In this document: positions 20,417 through 29,147 of the stretch, piece by piece
Layout of the letters: each line of letters begins with the position of its first letter
Numbering within the stretch: the first letter of the stretch is position 1
From: Afipia sp.
GTDB lineage: Bacteria; Pseudomonadota; Alphaproteobacteria; Rhizobiales; Xanthobacteraceae
Direction of reading: 5' to 3'
Length of the DNA stretch: 64,000 nucleotides
Assembly: GCA_017308575.1 (NCBI GenBank)
Contig: JAFKEQ010000003.1
Coordinates: forward strand, 310,001 to 374,000
Notes under the pieces: generated by a model
What the model was told of the DNA's origin: nothing
The model's database searches: none
What the model saw: the letters and a program-made list of their open reading frames with translations, nothing else
Position numbers and translations under genes: made by a program

Positions 20417-20836
20417 TTAGCGGATCACGAAGAACGTCCCGGTCTCGGCCGGTTGCTCCGCCGCGGGCTCGCGCTCGTAGAGCGGGATCGCCGGAAGCTG
20501 CAGCACCGTGGCACGCTGACCCGGAACGAGGTTGGTCAGCAGCACGATCTGCCCGTCGGGAAATTCCAGCGCATCGTGATGAAGGTTCGGATTGTCGGTA
20601 TCGACGGTGCGGAACCGCGCGACGGCGGCGTGGATCTTCTTCCGGAAGAACGTGCCTTCGAACTCGACCTCTTTCTCGAAGGCAAGCTCCGTCCCCGGCA
20701 GGACGCAGACCGCGACCCGTGGGTCGTCCTCGGCGGCAAAGCCGCGCGTCACGGTGAGCGGAAATTTCGTCGACATCAGTTTGTCGCCGGTCCTGGCGGG
20801 GCGGCTCGCGACGGCGTGCAGGCTGTAGTCACACAT
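20417..20836 (-). CDS. Conserved hypothetical protein (starts MCDYSLH)
   Basis: A 139-residue soluble protein beginning MCDYSLHAVASRPARTGDKL, with an aggagt ribosome site before the ATG at 20836. Proteins with this start are familiar from rhizobial genomes, but no function is known to me. It has an all-beta look with a FFRKKIHAAVARFRTVDTDN middle segment. It is convergent with the preceding gene (16 bp between stops). Confidence 0.65.
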   Translation of the reverse strand: MCDYSLHAVASRPARTGDKLMSTKFPLTVTRGFAAEDDPRVAVCVLPGTELAFEKEVEFEGTFFRKKIHAAVARFRTVDTDNPNLHHDALEFPDGQIVLLTNLVPGQRATVLQLPAIPLYEREPAAEQPAETGTFFVIR

Positions 20837-21002
20837 GGCAGTCACTCCTGACGTGATCTGGCGTTGATCGGTCGACCGGGTGATGCGCGGCGCGCCCAGT
20901 GAATGCCCGCGCCATGGCGGCGTTGTGTTGCCGCGCGTCACGTTTTGGTGACGGGGAGGGGGTCTCTCTCTGGCCCGAACCCGGCCTTCCGCAACAGTGT
21001 CG

Positions 21003-21149
21003 CGTCATCCTGAGGTGCGAGCCGCGTTTGCGGCGAGCCTCGAAGGATGCGCGGCTGCGATATGATACTCGCCGTCGTCCTTCGAGGCTCGCCATAGCAG
21101 GCGTAGCCTGCGTAAACTTGGCTACGCTGGCTCGCACCTCAGGATGACG
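21003..21149. repeat. Long palindromic intergenic repeat
   Basis: A perfect 21-bp inverted repeat closes the element: 21003-21023 is the reverse complement of 21129-21149 (arms end in cctgaggtgcgagcc). Inner arms gcctcgaagg / ccttcgaggc also pair. The element can fold into one large hairpin. Same family as at 11728-11833. Confidence 0.85.
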
Positions 21150-21220
21150 GCGATCGTCCGTCCGTGAGCGGAGGCATTTCCGATTTAGTTGTCAAACAGC
21201 CCGCACGTTCAGATGTGCAC

Positions 21221-21330
21221 CATCACCCCTGTTGTTGTGACGGCACCGCGCGCGGGGCTTGCCCCGTTCGCGCCGGATAAAGCCCGCGCCGATAAACGGC
21301 ATGCATCATCGCCCCTGTTGTTGTGACGGC
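21221..21330. repeat. 24-bp direct repeat, two copies
   Basis: A 24-bp unit ending ccctgttgttgtgacggc is found at 21221-21244 and 21307-21330 with one mismatch, 86 bp apart. Both copies precede a GC-rich stretch. No coding frame is supported. Confidence 0.7.
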
Positions 21331-21369
21331 GCGGGGGCGCCCGGGCTTCTTTCATCGCTTCGCCCTGAA

Positions 21370-21790
21370 TGAGGGCGCGCGGAACGCTGGATGCGCATGC
21401 GCATCCGCAGCCCCGTGTGCAAAAGTAAAAAAGCACACGAGCATAGTCGCCACGGTCACGCCGAAACATCCGGCGTTCCGCACGCAATGGTTTTAACGGC
21501 TTGCTTCGCGAAAACCCCCGGTGACCGGCCCTTCGGTGATCACCACTCTGGCGGGACTGACACGCCGCCGCCCTTCCTCGCGGAGGAGCATTGGCGCTGC
21601 CCGTGGCGCAAGGCGATGCGCCGGGATAACGCGACTTGGGCCGTCCGCGAACGGCGCGTTCGTCCTCCGCCGGTGATCCCACGGGCAAAGCGAGCCCGCC
21701 ACCGTTGACCGTCGGAGCGACGCCGCACGCGGCCACCGCATCCCGCCCCGCGTATCGTGACGATCGCGAACGCCCCTCAATGTGGGGCAG
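21370..21790. other. Structured non-coding repeat-like element
   Basis: About 420 bp without a convincing gene, holding a palindrome around ggatgcgcatgcgcatcc, a hairpin gtgtgc...gcacac with an A-rich loop (about 21415-21440), and further GC-rich inverted segments. It resembles by recall a multi-copy intergenic element of Bradyrhizobium-type genomes that also starts with gcgcggaacgc and ends with gtgacgatcgcg. The recall is unverified. An AT-rich stretch (21790-21825) follows. Confidence 0.45.
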
Positions 21791-21908
21791 GATAAATAGG
21801 AATATAATCTTATTATGGAGATTGTCAACCGATGATGTTCAGCAGGTCTAGCCCGGCTTCTGTCCCTCAGCATCTCAGGTCGATGATGAGCGCAAAGCTT
21901 CGCGCGCG

Positions 21909-22216
21909 TCAGGCGGCCTGATCTTCCGGAACGAGTGGCTTGATCTTGTCGAGCGCGGGACCGAGTGCACGTGCCGCCACCTGCATGTCATAGCGGTTCT
22001 GCAGGTTCATCCAGAAATCGGCGGTGGTCGAGAGCGCTCGGCCGATCCGCAAAGCGGAATCCGCCGTGATCCCTGTCTGCTCGTTCGCGATACGCTCGAT
22101 GCGGGTGCGCGGCAGCCCGCAGGCTTTTGCAAGCTTGCCTGCCGACATATCGAGAGGAAGCAAGAACTCCTCGCGAAGGCTTCGCCCGGATGCATCGGCG
22201 GCCGCTTCCTAGCCAT
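21909..22216 (-). pseudogene. higA: HigA-type antitoxin, frameshifted
   Basis: HigA antitoxins bind the HigB toxin and repress their operon through an HTH. Reading from the ATG at 22216 gives MARKRPPMHPGEA, the usual HigA start, and then leaves frame. The rest (LREEFLLPLDMSAGKLAKAC through TADFWMNLQNRYDMQVAA) continues in another frame. One base is missing near 22183 (gaagccttcg). No HigB gene is visible upstream or downstream. A start at 22163 could still yield a truncated HTH protein. Confidence 0.85.
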
Positions 22217-22271
22217 TGCTATTTTTCCCGACAAATAATTTTAGCTGACACACTTTGGCAGGGCCATGTCG

Positions 22272-22874
22272 CTATAGAAACTTATGAAGATTCCAAGACG
22301 GGGAATACTTTCTGACTAGCCTTCGTTCCACATCGACAATTTTGCTGTCAGATTCCAGCGGGTGAAACCAAAATCGAACACCGTGACAGTCCGATGTAAT
22401 AAGCGAATTAAGATGGCAGTTGGTTGCCTGCCCATCAATATAACAGTTCTTCGGATGAATTTTTCCATATCCCTGGTTTACGCGCTTGCCGATGGCATCT
22501 CGGCAGCGGCCGATATACATAAGATTATCTCGGGATGTGTATGCATACACTCCTTTGAGTTTAAGAAGGTGTGCTGTCGTTATTCCAAAGATTGAATAAG
22601 TGGAGTCGCCATGCTTATTCAAAAATTTTTTATAAAATTGGTCGTCTCTGATTTTTAGCTCGAGAAGGAACGTGCCGAGAGGTTTGTCTAAGTCGGCTCT
22701 AAATCGCTCCTCCGTCTCTTTCTTAAGCTTTGAATAGCGGCTGTGTTCTATAGTCTGTTTCAGTGTTTTATTGTTCTTGAGCGCGAAGACATTTGTTCGG
22801 ATGTCCTTAGAGAATTTCATCGCGACTTCGATGAATTCATAATTTTCTCCAGATTGTTCGCATTGAAGATACAT
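22272..22874 (-). CDS. GIY-YIG nuclease-like protein, low GC
   Basis: Of the 200 residues from the ATG at 22874, the C-terminal half carries a GIY-YIG-like core: GVYAYTSRDNLMYIGRCRD (GIY and YIG strands with the following Arg) and, near the end, VERRLVRKYSPSWN with the metal-binding Glu expected for GIY-YIG domains. The N half (about 1-95) is helical and unrecognised. The gene is visibly more AT-rich than its neighbours, which suggests transfer. It starts 21 bp after the stop of the gene upstream; an in-frame start at 22952 would overlap it. Possible stand-alone defence or mobile-element nuclease. Confidence 0.65.
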   Translation of the reverse strand: MYLQCEQSGENYEFIEVAMKFSKDIRTNVFALKNNKTLKQTIEHSRYSKLKKETEERFRADLDKPLGTFLLELKIRDDQFYKKFLNKHGDSTYSIFGITTAHLLKLKGVYAYTSRDNLMYIGRCRDAIGKRVNQGYGKIHPKNCYIDGQATNCHLNSLITSDCHGVRFWFHPLESDSKIVDVERRLVRKYSPSWNLHKFL

Positions 22875-22894
22875 TGTTTGAGCTATTTTTCGCC

Positions 22895-23404
22895 TCACAC
22901 GCCCTTTTCCCGCGAGATCGTAATCCGCACGCCGCTCTTCGCCACCGTGCAATGAATGTCGAGGCGGCGGTAGCGTGAATCGAGATTGTAGCCGCGGATG
23001 ATGTTGGTGCGGCTGACGCAGCGCTGCGCGCCTTTCAACGTGTCGTTCTTCGGAATGGTGAAGACCAGCGCGGCGGCGGTGGCGACGAAGTCATAGAAGT
23101 CCGGCGACGGTTTTTTCTTGTCGGTGGAGGCGAACACGTCGTTGCTGCGGTTGCGGCTCGGGCAGCCGAGCGAGGCCTGCGTCACGGCGGGATGTTCGAG
23201 ATAGATCACGCCCGCGATGGTCTTGCCGATTTTCAGGCCGGGGATTTGTGCGGTGAGGTCCTTGGCCAGATCGTCGCAGCGGTCGGCGCGGGCTGGGCTG
23301 GGGGCGGTCAGGGCCAGGCCCAAGGTCAAGCCTAAGGCCAAGCCTATCGCGGCCAGGCCGGATTTCAAGACAGGCGTTCTGGAAAGAGAAGTGCGGTGTG
23401 TCAT
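22895..23404 (-). CDS. Hypothetical secreted protein
   Basis: A 169-residue protein with a signal peptide (about 14-40, AxA site near ARA-DRCDDLA). The mature protein is small and polar, with four Cys (RCDDL, GCPSR, RCVSR, IHCTVAK). Similar proteins occur in Bradyrhizobium; no function is known. It has normal host GC, unlike the following GIY-YIG gene. Confidence 0.65.
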   Translation of the reverse strand: MTHRTSLSRTPVLKSGLAAIGLALGLTLGLALTAPSPARADRCDDLAKDLTAQIPGLKIGKTIAGVIYLEHPAVTQASLGCPSRNRSNDVFASTDKKKPSPDFYDFVATAAALVFTIPKNDTLKGAQRCVSRTNIIRGYNLDSRYRRLDIHCTVAKSGVRITISREKGV

Positions 23405-23541
23405 TGTTCGACCCCCGGTGCCATTGAACCGTCTGGAAAGCGCAAGTGCAAGAGCATGGCTAAGGGCATGGGCCGCGGCACAATTCGGCTATTTGCGCGT
23501 TATCATCGCGCAGCCACAAGGGGCGAGGGGAAGGATTCGAC

Positions 23542-24810
23542 ATGCTGACGCGGTGGATATGGCGGCTGCGCGACGCCACCCGGCAACTCTGGTTCACCGT
23601 CGCTGTCTATAGCCTTGTCGGAATCGTCACCGCGCTCAGTGCGCTGGTGCTCGATCCTTTGATTCCGATGGACGTTCCCAGCAAGATCGGCGCGGATGCG
23701 GTGGACCGCATTCTCGGCATTCTCGCCTCCAGCATGCTGGCGGTGACGACGTTTTCCATCGCCACGATGGTTCAGGCCTTCGCGTCGGCGGGCAGCGGCG
23801 CAACGCCGCGCGCGACCCAGCTTCTGGTCGAGGACCGCACCGCGCAGCGGGCGCTGGCGACCTTCATCGGGACGTTCGTCTTCAGTCTGGTCAGCATCAT
23901 CGCGCTGTCCACCGGGCTCTATGGGCCGAGCGGACGCTTCGTGCTGTTCGTGGTGACGCTGGTGGTCATCACGGTGATCATCCTCACCCTGCTGCGCTGG
24001 ATCGACCGCCTGTCGAAACTCGGCCGGGTCGGCGAGACGGTCGATCAGGTCGAACGGGTGACGACGGCGGCGGCCCGCGCGCGCCGCAAGCGGCCTTATC
24101 TCGGCGGGCATCCTGCCGTGAAGGTCCCTGCCGGGACAGAGCCGGTGGCGGCGTCGCGCATCGGTTATGTCGACCGGATCGACATGGGCACGCTGTCCGC
24201 CATCGCGAAGGCACAGGATTGCGAGGTGCATGTGCATCTGCTGCCCGGCGGGTTTGCCACGCCGGACCGGCCGCTGGCCTCGCTCTCGAAACAGCCGGAC
24301 GACAACACGGCGGAGCGCGTGCGCAAGGCGTTCAATGTCGGCGATGCACGCTCGTTCGATCAGGACCCGCGTTTCGGATTGATTGTGCTGGCGGAGATCG
24401 CCTCGCGGGCGCTGTCGCCTGCGGTCAACGATCCGGGCACCGCCATCGACGTGATCGGCACCGCAGTGCGTGTGCTGCATGAATGGTCGCTGCCCGATGA
24501 GACGGAAGAGGGCGATGAGGTGGACTTTCCGGGCGTGTATGTGCCGCCGCTGACCGCGCAGGAACTGGTGCAGGATGTGTTCACGCCGGTGGGGCGCGAT
24601 GGTGCATCGCTGGTGGAGGTCTGCATCCGCTTGCAGAAGGCCTTGCGCAGCATCGCGGCGATGAATTCACCGGGCCTGCGGGCGGCAGCGCGACGTCAGG
24701 CGGTGGAAGCGTTCGAGCGCGGCGAGGCTCAACTTGCCCATGAGCACGACAGGCAGCGGTTGCGTGACGCCTCCGCATGGCTGCGGGATGACCGCGCTCA
24801 GAATCCGTAA
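23542..24810 (+). CDS. DUF2254 membrane protein
   Basis: The 422-residue protein has four predicted membrane segments in the first 170 residues (LWFTVAVYSLVGIVTALSAL; ILASSMLAVTTFSIATMVQA; then two near 110-155) and a soluble C-terminal domain (RALSPAVNDPGTAID is the conserved DUF2254 motif). Function of the family is unknown. The stop overlaps the convergent gene by 13 bp. Confidence 0.85.
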   Translation: MLTRWIWRLRDATRQLWFTVAVYSLVGIVTALSALVLDPLIPMDVPSKIGADAVDRILGILASSMLAVTTFSIATMVQAFASAGSGATPRATQLLVEDRTAQRALATFIGTFVFSLVSIIALSTGLYGPSGRFVLFVVTLVVITVIILTLLRWIDRLSKLGRVGETVDQVERVTTAAARARRKRPYLGGHPAVKVPAGTEPVAASRIGYVDRIDMGTLSAIAKAQDCEVHVHLLPGGFATPDRPLASLSKQPDDNTAERVRKAFNVGDARSFDQDPRFGLIVLAEIASRALSPAVNDPGTAIDVIGTAVRVLHEWSLPDETEEGDEVDFPGVYVPPLTAQELVQDVFTPVGRDGASLVEVCIRLQKALRSIAAMNSPGLRAAARRQAVEAFERGEAQLAHEHDRQRLRDASAWLRDDRAQNP

Positions 24811-25328
24811 ATCATCACGCTCACCGCAAAGCCCACGATCATCACCACATTGAACAGCGCCGGCACCGCGGCGAGGAACGTCGCGCGGCCGAGATGTTCG
24901 TCATGCGCGGCATAGGCGATGGCGCAGGCGGCGATCAGCGGGAAGGCGACGATCCGCGCCATGGTTTCCGCGGCGCTGAACGTGCCGCGCAGGTCGAACC
25001 CGTGCGCCACGATGGACGGCATGTCGCTCAGCCAGACCATGATGATGACAGTACCGAGCGCGACGATGGCATGACGCACGCGGCCCATGGCGGCGAAGGC
25101 CAGTGCCGCCACCGCCAGCACCGGATGCAGCGCGAGATTGGCCTTGATCAGCCCGCCGCCGAGACCATCGGCGATATGCGACATGTCGCCGAACAGCACC
25201 GGCATGTCGGACAGGCCGAACCATGCCTCGACCAGCGCCACCGCCGAGAGCGCGAGACGCAGGCCGGTCCGGCGCGAGGTGGGAGCAGGGGCGGGTGGAT
25301 CGGCCATCCCCGGGGCGGCGGATGTCAT
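24798..25328 (-). CDS. Hypothetical multi-pass membrane protein
   Basis: A 176-residue protein with about five hydrophobic segments (LALSAVALVEAWFGLSDMPV; HPVLAVAALAFAAMG; HAIVALGTVIIMVWL and others). No family recognised. The start is uncertain: ATG at 25328 or GTG at 25376, neither with a strong ribosome site. Convergent and overlapping with the DUF2254 gene. Confidence 0.6.
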   Translation of the reverse strand: MTSAAPGMADPPAPAPTSRRTGLRLALSAVALVEAWFGLSDMPVLFGDMSHIADGLGGGLIKANLALHPVLAVAALAFAAMGRVRHAIVALGTVIIMVWLSDMPSIVAHGFDLRGTFSAAETMARIVAFPLIAACAIAYAAHDEHLGRATFLAAVPALFNVVMIVGFAVSVMIYGF

Positions 25329-25521
25329 GCCTGAAAATCCATGCTGAAAATGCACTCTGAAAAGTGGGAGGGTCACGCGTCCGCTTGCCGCGCACAGCCG
25401 CCCTGCAATGGCCTTCGACCATCTTCCCTTTGTCGGAAAACCGATTAGAACGGTTCAAACCTGAGCCTCCGGCGTCTTGCCCCATTGAAAACAAGGCGCT
25501 TTTTGAACCGAGAGACCATCC

Positions 25522-27174
25522 ATGAACGCTCCCGTCGCCGTCCCGCCGCAAAAGCCCGTTCCGCCCTACAAGCACACCCCGCTGTTTCCGCTGGGCGCGG
25601 ACAAGACGCCGTACCGGAAAATCTCCGCCGAGGGCGTGAAGGTCGAGACGGTTCTGGGCAAGCCGATGCTGGTGGTGTCGCGCGAGGCGCTGCGGGCGCT
25701 CTCCGAAGCTGCGTTCGGCGACATCAATCACTACCTGCGGCCGGGGCATCTGGCGCAGCTCCGCAAGATTCTCGACGACCCGGAAGCCAGCGACAACGAC
25801 AAGTTCGTCGCGCTCGATGCCTTGAAGAACGCCAACATCGCCTCCGGCGGCGTGCTGCCGATGTGCCAGGACACCGGCACCGCGATCATCATGGGCAAGA
25901 AGGGCTGCAACGTCATCACCGACGGCGACGACGAGGCGGCCTTGAGCGAAGGCGCGCGTGACGCGTATCTGCGCCGCAACCTGCGCTATTCGCAGGTCGC
26001 GCCGCTCTCGATGTTCGAGGAGAAGAACACCGCCAACAACATGCCCGCGCAGTGCGAGATCTACGCGGAAGGCGACGACGCGTATAAATTCATGTTCATG
26101 GCCAAGGGCGGCGGCTCGGCCAACAAGAGCTTCCTGTTTCAGGGCACGCCGTCGCTCTTGACGCGCGACCGCCTGCTGGCGTTCCTCAAGGAGAAGGTGC
26201 TGACCCTCGGCACCGCCGCGTGCCCGCCGTATCATCTCGCCATCGTCATCGGCGGCACCTCCGCCGAACTCTGCATGAAGACGGTGAAGCTCGCCTCGGC
26301 GCGCTATCTCGATGAATTGCCGACCCATGGCTCGGACGCGGGCAATGCCTTCCGCGATCTGGAGATGGAGCAGGAAATCCTGAAGATGACGCAGTCGCTC
26401 GGCGTCGGCGCGCAGTTCGGCGGCAAGTATTTCTGTCACGACGTGCGTGTGATCCGCATGCCGCGCCACGGCGCGTCATTGCCGATAGGTCTTGGCGTGT
26501 CGTGCTCGGCGGACCGTCAGGTGCTCGGCAAGATCACCAAGGATGGCGTGTATCTGGAAGAACTGGAGCACAATCCGGCGAAGTACCTGCCGGAGGTGGA
26601 AACCCAGCTCGGCGGCGAGGTGGTGCAGATCGACCTCAACCAGCCGATGAAGGACATTCTCGGCACGCTGACGAAATATCCGACCAAAACGCGGCTCTCG
26701 CTCACCGGCACCATGATCGTGGCGCGTGACAGCGCGCATGCGAAGCTGCGCGAGCGCCTGGAGAAGGGCGAGCCGCTGCCGGATTACTTCAAGAACCACC
26801 CGATCTATTACGCGGGTCCTGCGAAGACACCGGAAGGCTATGCGTCAGGTTCGTTCGGCCCGACCACGGCGGGGCGCATGGACTCGTTCGTCGATCAGTT
26901 CCAGGCGGCGGGCGGCTCGATGGTGATGGTCGCCAAGGGCAACCGCTCGGCTGCGGTGCGCGACGCCTGCAAGAAGTTCGGCGGCTTCTATCTCGGCTCG
27001 ATCGGCGGTTCGGCGGCGAACCTTGCCGAACACTGCATCAGGAAGGTCGAGGTGCTGGAATATCCCGAACTCGGCATGGAAGCGATCTGGCGCATCGAGG
27101 TCGAGAACTTCCCGGCCTTCATCATCATGGACGACAAGGGCAACGACTTCTTCCGGGAATTGAATCTGGGTTAG
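25522..27174 (+). CDS. fumA: Class I fumarate hydratase (4Fe-4S)
   Basis: Converts fumarate to malate in the TCA cycle. The 550-residue protein has the class I length and the three cluster ligands: Cys 115 (LPMCQDTGT), Cys 234 ([11 protein letters not shown]) and Cys 328 (GVSCSADRQ). The spacing between them matches that I recall for E. coli FumA. N-terminal and C-terminal fumarase domains are both complete ([44 protein letters not shown]). The ATG at 25522 starts [12 protein letters not shown]. Confidence 0.95.
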   Translation: MNAPVAVPPQKPVPPYKHTPLFPLGADKTPYRKISAEGVKVETVLGKPMLVVSREALRALSEAAFGDINHYLRPGHLAQLRKILDDPEASDNDKFVALDALKNANIASGGVLPMCQDTGTAIIMGKKGCNVITDGDDEAALSEGARDAYLRRNLRYSQVAPLSMFEEKNTANNMPAQCEIYAEGDDAYKFMFMAKGGGSANKSFLFQGTPSLLTRDRLLAFLKEKVLTLGTAACPPYHLAIVIGGTSAELCMKTVKLASARYLDELPTHGSDAGNAFRDLEMEQEILKMTQSLGVGAQFGGKYFCHDVRVIRMPRHGASLPIGLGVSCSADRQVLGKITKDGVYLEELEHNPAKYLPEVETQLGGEVVQIDLNQPMKDILGTLTKYPTKTRLSLTGTMIVARDSAHAKLRERLEKGEPLPDYFKNHPIYYAGPAKTPEGYASGSFGPTTAGRMDSFVDQFQAAGGSMVMVAKGNRSAAVRDACKKFGGFYLGSIGGSAANLAEHCIRKVEVLEYPELGMEAIWRIEVENFPAFIIMDDKGNDFFRELNLG

Positions 27175-27189
27175 CCCGTTTCGATCCCC

Positions 27190-27246
27190 GCTCATTCCCG
27201 CGCAAGCGGGAATCCAGAAAGACTGGTCCCCGCTTTCGCGGGGACG
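27190..27246. repeat. Palindromic repeat after fumA
   Basis: Two successive hairpins, cattcccgcgcaagcgggaat and gtccccgctttcgcggggac, lie between the convergent fumA and 27263-27559 genes. They could act as a bidirectional terminator or mRNA end stabiliser. The pair is a common dispersed repeat in alphaproteobacteria. Confidence 0.75.
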
Positions 27247-27262
27247 AGCGGAGGCGGCGTTG

Positions 27263-27559
27263 TTACGCGCGCGATCCCTTGAACGGGAAGCTGCCCATCG
27301 GGCCGATGCTGACGTCGCCGGAGATGGAGTCGCCGTCGACCTTGCCGGAAAAGGCCAGCGTCAGCGGCATTGGATTGGTGATCGCCGCCTTCCAGGCCAC
27401 GTCGTTGCCGTTCACGGTGCCTTCCATGATGTCGGCTTCGTTGCCGTCGGCCGCCTGCTTGCCAGTCAGGGTGGTGCCGTCGCTTTTCAGCGCGAGCGTC
27501 GCATCGCGGTCGCCCAGCGGCGTGCTCAGGGTGATGTTCCAGTTTCCATCGACTGCCAT
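27263..27559 (-). CDS. Conserved small beta-rich protein
   Basis: A 98-residue protein starting MAVDGNWNITLSTPLGDRDA. It is built of short beta strands with Gly/Asp turns (LKSDGTTLTGKQ; FSGKVDGDSISGDVSIG), reminiscent of a lipocalin- or OmpA-loop-like beta fold with no signal peptide. Similar proteins occur in rhizobia as hypothetical proteins. The ATG at 27559 is preferred over a start at 27673. Confidence 0.6.
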   Translation of the reverse strand: MAVDGNWNITLSTPLGDRDATLALKSDGTTLTGKQAADGNEADIMEGTVNGNDVAWKAAITNPMPLTLAFSGKVDGDSISGDVSIGPMGSFPFKGSRA

Positions 27560-27794
27560 TGTGTCCCTCTCTGTGCGCGTCGTGGGCCTGAATTGACCTG
27601 AAGCGGGCCGCGCTGGGCGCATATAGCGCATTTTCCGGGGGCGTCGCGAGCTTTGTCGGCTGCGATTTGTCACACGCCTGCAATAGCCGGTGCCGTCCGG
27701 AGCCGGGGCCGGCGCGTCCCGGAACCGCTTTACGGATTGTTAGCGCGCAGTTCTTAACGTGCCTGATCTAAGCAGATTCACCGATGTCCCAGGC

Positions 27795-28091
27795 ATGAGT
27801 ACAGAGAAACGCGCAAAATCCCGCGTAAATTTCGAGCGCGGCATTACGGTTCGCATGCTGGCGATCGACGGTGCCTGGCAGCGGGCGTGCGAGATGCTCG
27901 ACGTCTCCGAGGAGGGGGTGTTGCTGCGCGTTCAGGGCAACCTGTCCGGGCTTGATCTCAAGGAATTCTTTCTGGTGCTGTCCACCACGGGCACGGCGCA
28001 CCGCCGCTGCTCGCTGGCTTGGGTCGATGGCGACCGGATCGGCGCGAGCTTCATCCGCGACAAGGTGAAGAAGACCGCCGCCCGGCGGTGA
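27795..28091 (+). CDS. PilZ-domain protein
   Basis: PilZ domains bind cyclic di-GMP. The 98-residue protein has the two binding motifs: RAKSR (RxxxR) near residues 6-10 and DVSEEG (DxSxxG) near 37-42. It is a single-domain protein. It is a close paralogue of the protein at 39249-39560 (shared SGLDLKEFFLVLSTTG-like middle). A GTG start at 27759 would add 12 residues. Likely affects motility or surface properties, consistent with flagellar genes in the window (inference). Confidence 0.82.
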   Translation: MSTEKRAKSRVNFERGITVRMLAIDGAWQRACEMLDVSEEGVLLRVQGNLSGLDLKEFFLVLSTTGTAHRRCSLAWVDGDRIGASFIRDKVKKTAARR

Positions 28092-28140
28092 ACGCCGTCC
28101 GCGCCGCCATCCTTGCAATGAGGCAAGGCATTCGGAAGGC

Positions 28141-28704
28141 TTAGGCAGCCGTGGTGGCGGCGGCGGCGCGCAGCTTGCGCGTGATGACGATGCGGAAGAC
28201 GGCATACTGGATTGCGAAGGCGAGGATTTTCGCACCCACCGCGATCACCGAGACATAGAGCGCCCACAGCTTGATGTCCCCGGTCATGGCGACGGCGATG
28301 GTGCCGAATCCAAGGATGAACATCAGAGCCGCCCAGATATAGCCCGCGACGGTGACGAAATGGGGAATGGTCTCGCGCACCCGCGGCGGCATGTAGCGCA
28401 GCATCCAGTCCTTGCGCAGCATGATCGCGCCGATGGCGAAGTGGGCGATGCTGGGCTTGATCAGGACGAAGCGCGGATCGTTCGTGAGCAATGTCGCGCT
28501 GCCCAGCACGATGACCAGCGCAAGGCTGGCCCATGTCATCACGTCGAGTTTCTGTTTCCGGACGCGGGCGACGATGAATTGCCCGATCCCGCCGGCGATC
28601 GCGACGCCGGTCGCGATCAGGATATCGCCGCTCGCGGCATAGACCGCGAGAAAGACGATGGTGGAGAAGAAGTCGACAAAAAGCTGACGGAAGACGTTTG
28701 CCAT
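28141..28704 (-). CDS. Septation protein A (IspZ)-family membrane protein
   Basis: A 187-residue inner-membrane protein of the IspZ/YciB family, with about six hydrophobic segments (FFSTIVFLAVYAASGDILIA; MTWASLALVIVLGSATLL; FVTVAGYIWAALMFILG). YciB-type proteins influence cell-envelope synthesis and division. The ATG at 28704 is 10 bp after the stop of the gene before it, so it is the last gene of a three-gene operon facing a TetR gene. Confidence 0.75.
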   Translation of the reverse strand: MANVFRQLFVDFFSTIVFLAVYAASGDILIATGVAIAGGIGQFIVARVRKQKLDVMTWASLALVIVLGSATLLTNDPRFVLIKPSIAHFAIGAIMLRKDWMLRYMPPRVRETIPHFVTVAGYIWAALMFILGFGTIAVAMTGDIKLWALYVSVIAVGAKILAFAIQYAVFRIVITRKLRAAAATTAA

Positions 28705-28714
28705 GCGGCGAATG

Positions 28715-29104
28715 TCACACGGGCCCGGCGGCGGGAGCAAGGACCTTCGCGCGTTCACGGAACGGCACGGGCAGGGCATGCAGCGTCGTTCTGGCGTTCG
28801 GCGTGGCGCAGTGGCAGTTGTGCGCCGGTGCGGAGGCCTGACTGACGTCCATGTCCGCGAAGGCGTCGTCGCCGTGCAGGCTGAGACCGGTGAGGGCGAT
28901 CACCATGGCAAGGCTCGCCCAGATCGCGATGCCGGGGCTGACATGGGCGGTTCGCCACAGCACGAACTGGACGATGGCGACGCCGACAGCGGCGACAGCG
29001 GCCAGCAGCACGTCGCCGATCATGAAGAAGGCGGCGAAGAAGACGGCGGTGGAAAGAAAGCCGAGAAGAGTTTTTTTTAGTGCGTTGCGAATTTGATGGG
29101 CCAC
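28715..29104 (-). CDS. IspZ-like half protein, GTG start
   Basis: A 129-residue protein starting at a GTG with an aaaggag ribosome site 8 bp upstream; no ATG exists in this frame. Residues 1-80 align with the first half of the IspZ protein that follows (FLSTAVFFAAFFMIGDVLLA and AIWASLAMVIALTGLSL). The last 45 residues are polar with a CHCA motif and do not resemble IspZ. It is either a truncated paralogue or a diverged partner. Operon spacing is 43 bp upstream and 10 bp downstream. Confidence 0.65.
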   Translation of the reverse strand: MAHQIRNALKKTLLGFLSTAVFFAAFFMIGDVLLAAVAAVGVAIVQFVLWRTAHVSPGIAIWASLAMVIALTGLSLHGDDAFADMDVSQASAPAHNCHCATPNARTTLHALPVPFRERAKVLAPAAGPV

Positions 29105-29147
29105 TGGCGGGCTCCTTTGTCTGGAAGCTGGTTTTGCGCGGGTGCGA

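Noticed and set aside
22217..22271. HigB toxin upstream of higA
   Set aside because: Only about 55 bp separate higA from the GIY-YIG gene, and neither strand there reads HigB-like sequence.
24901..26469. 522-codon open frame on the minus strand across fumA
   Set aside because: Overlaps a complete class I fumarase with all cluster Cys; the antisense protein has no recognisable domain.
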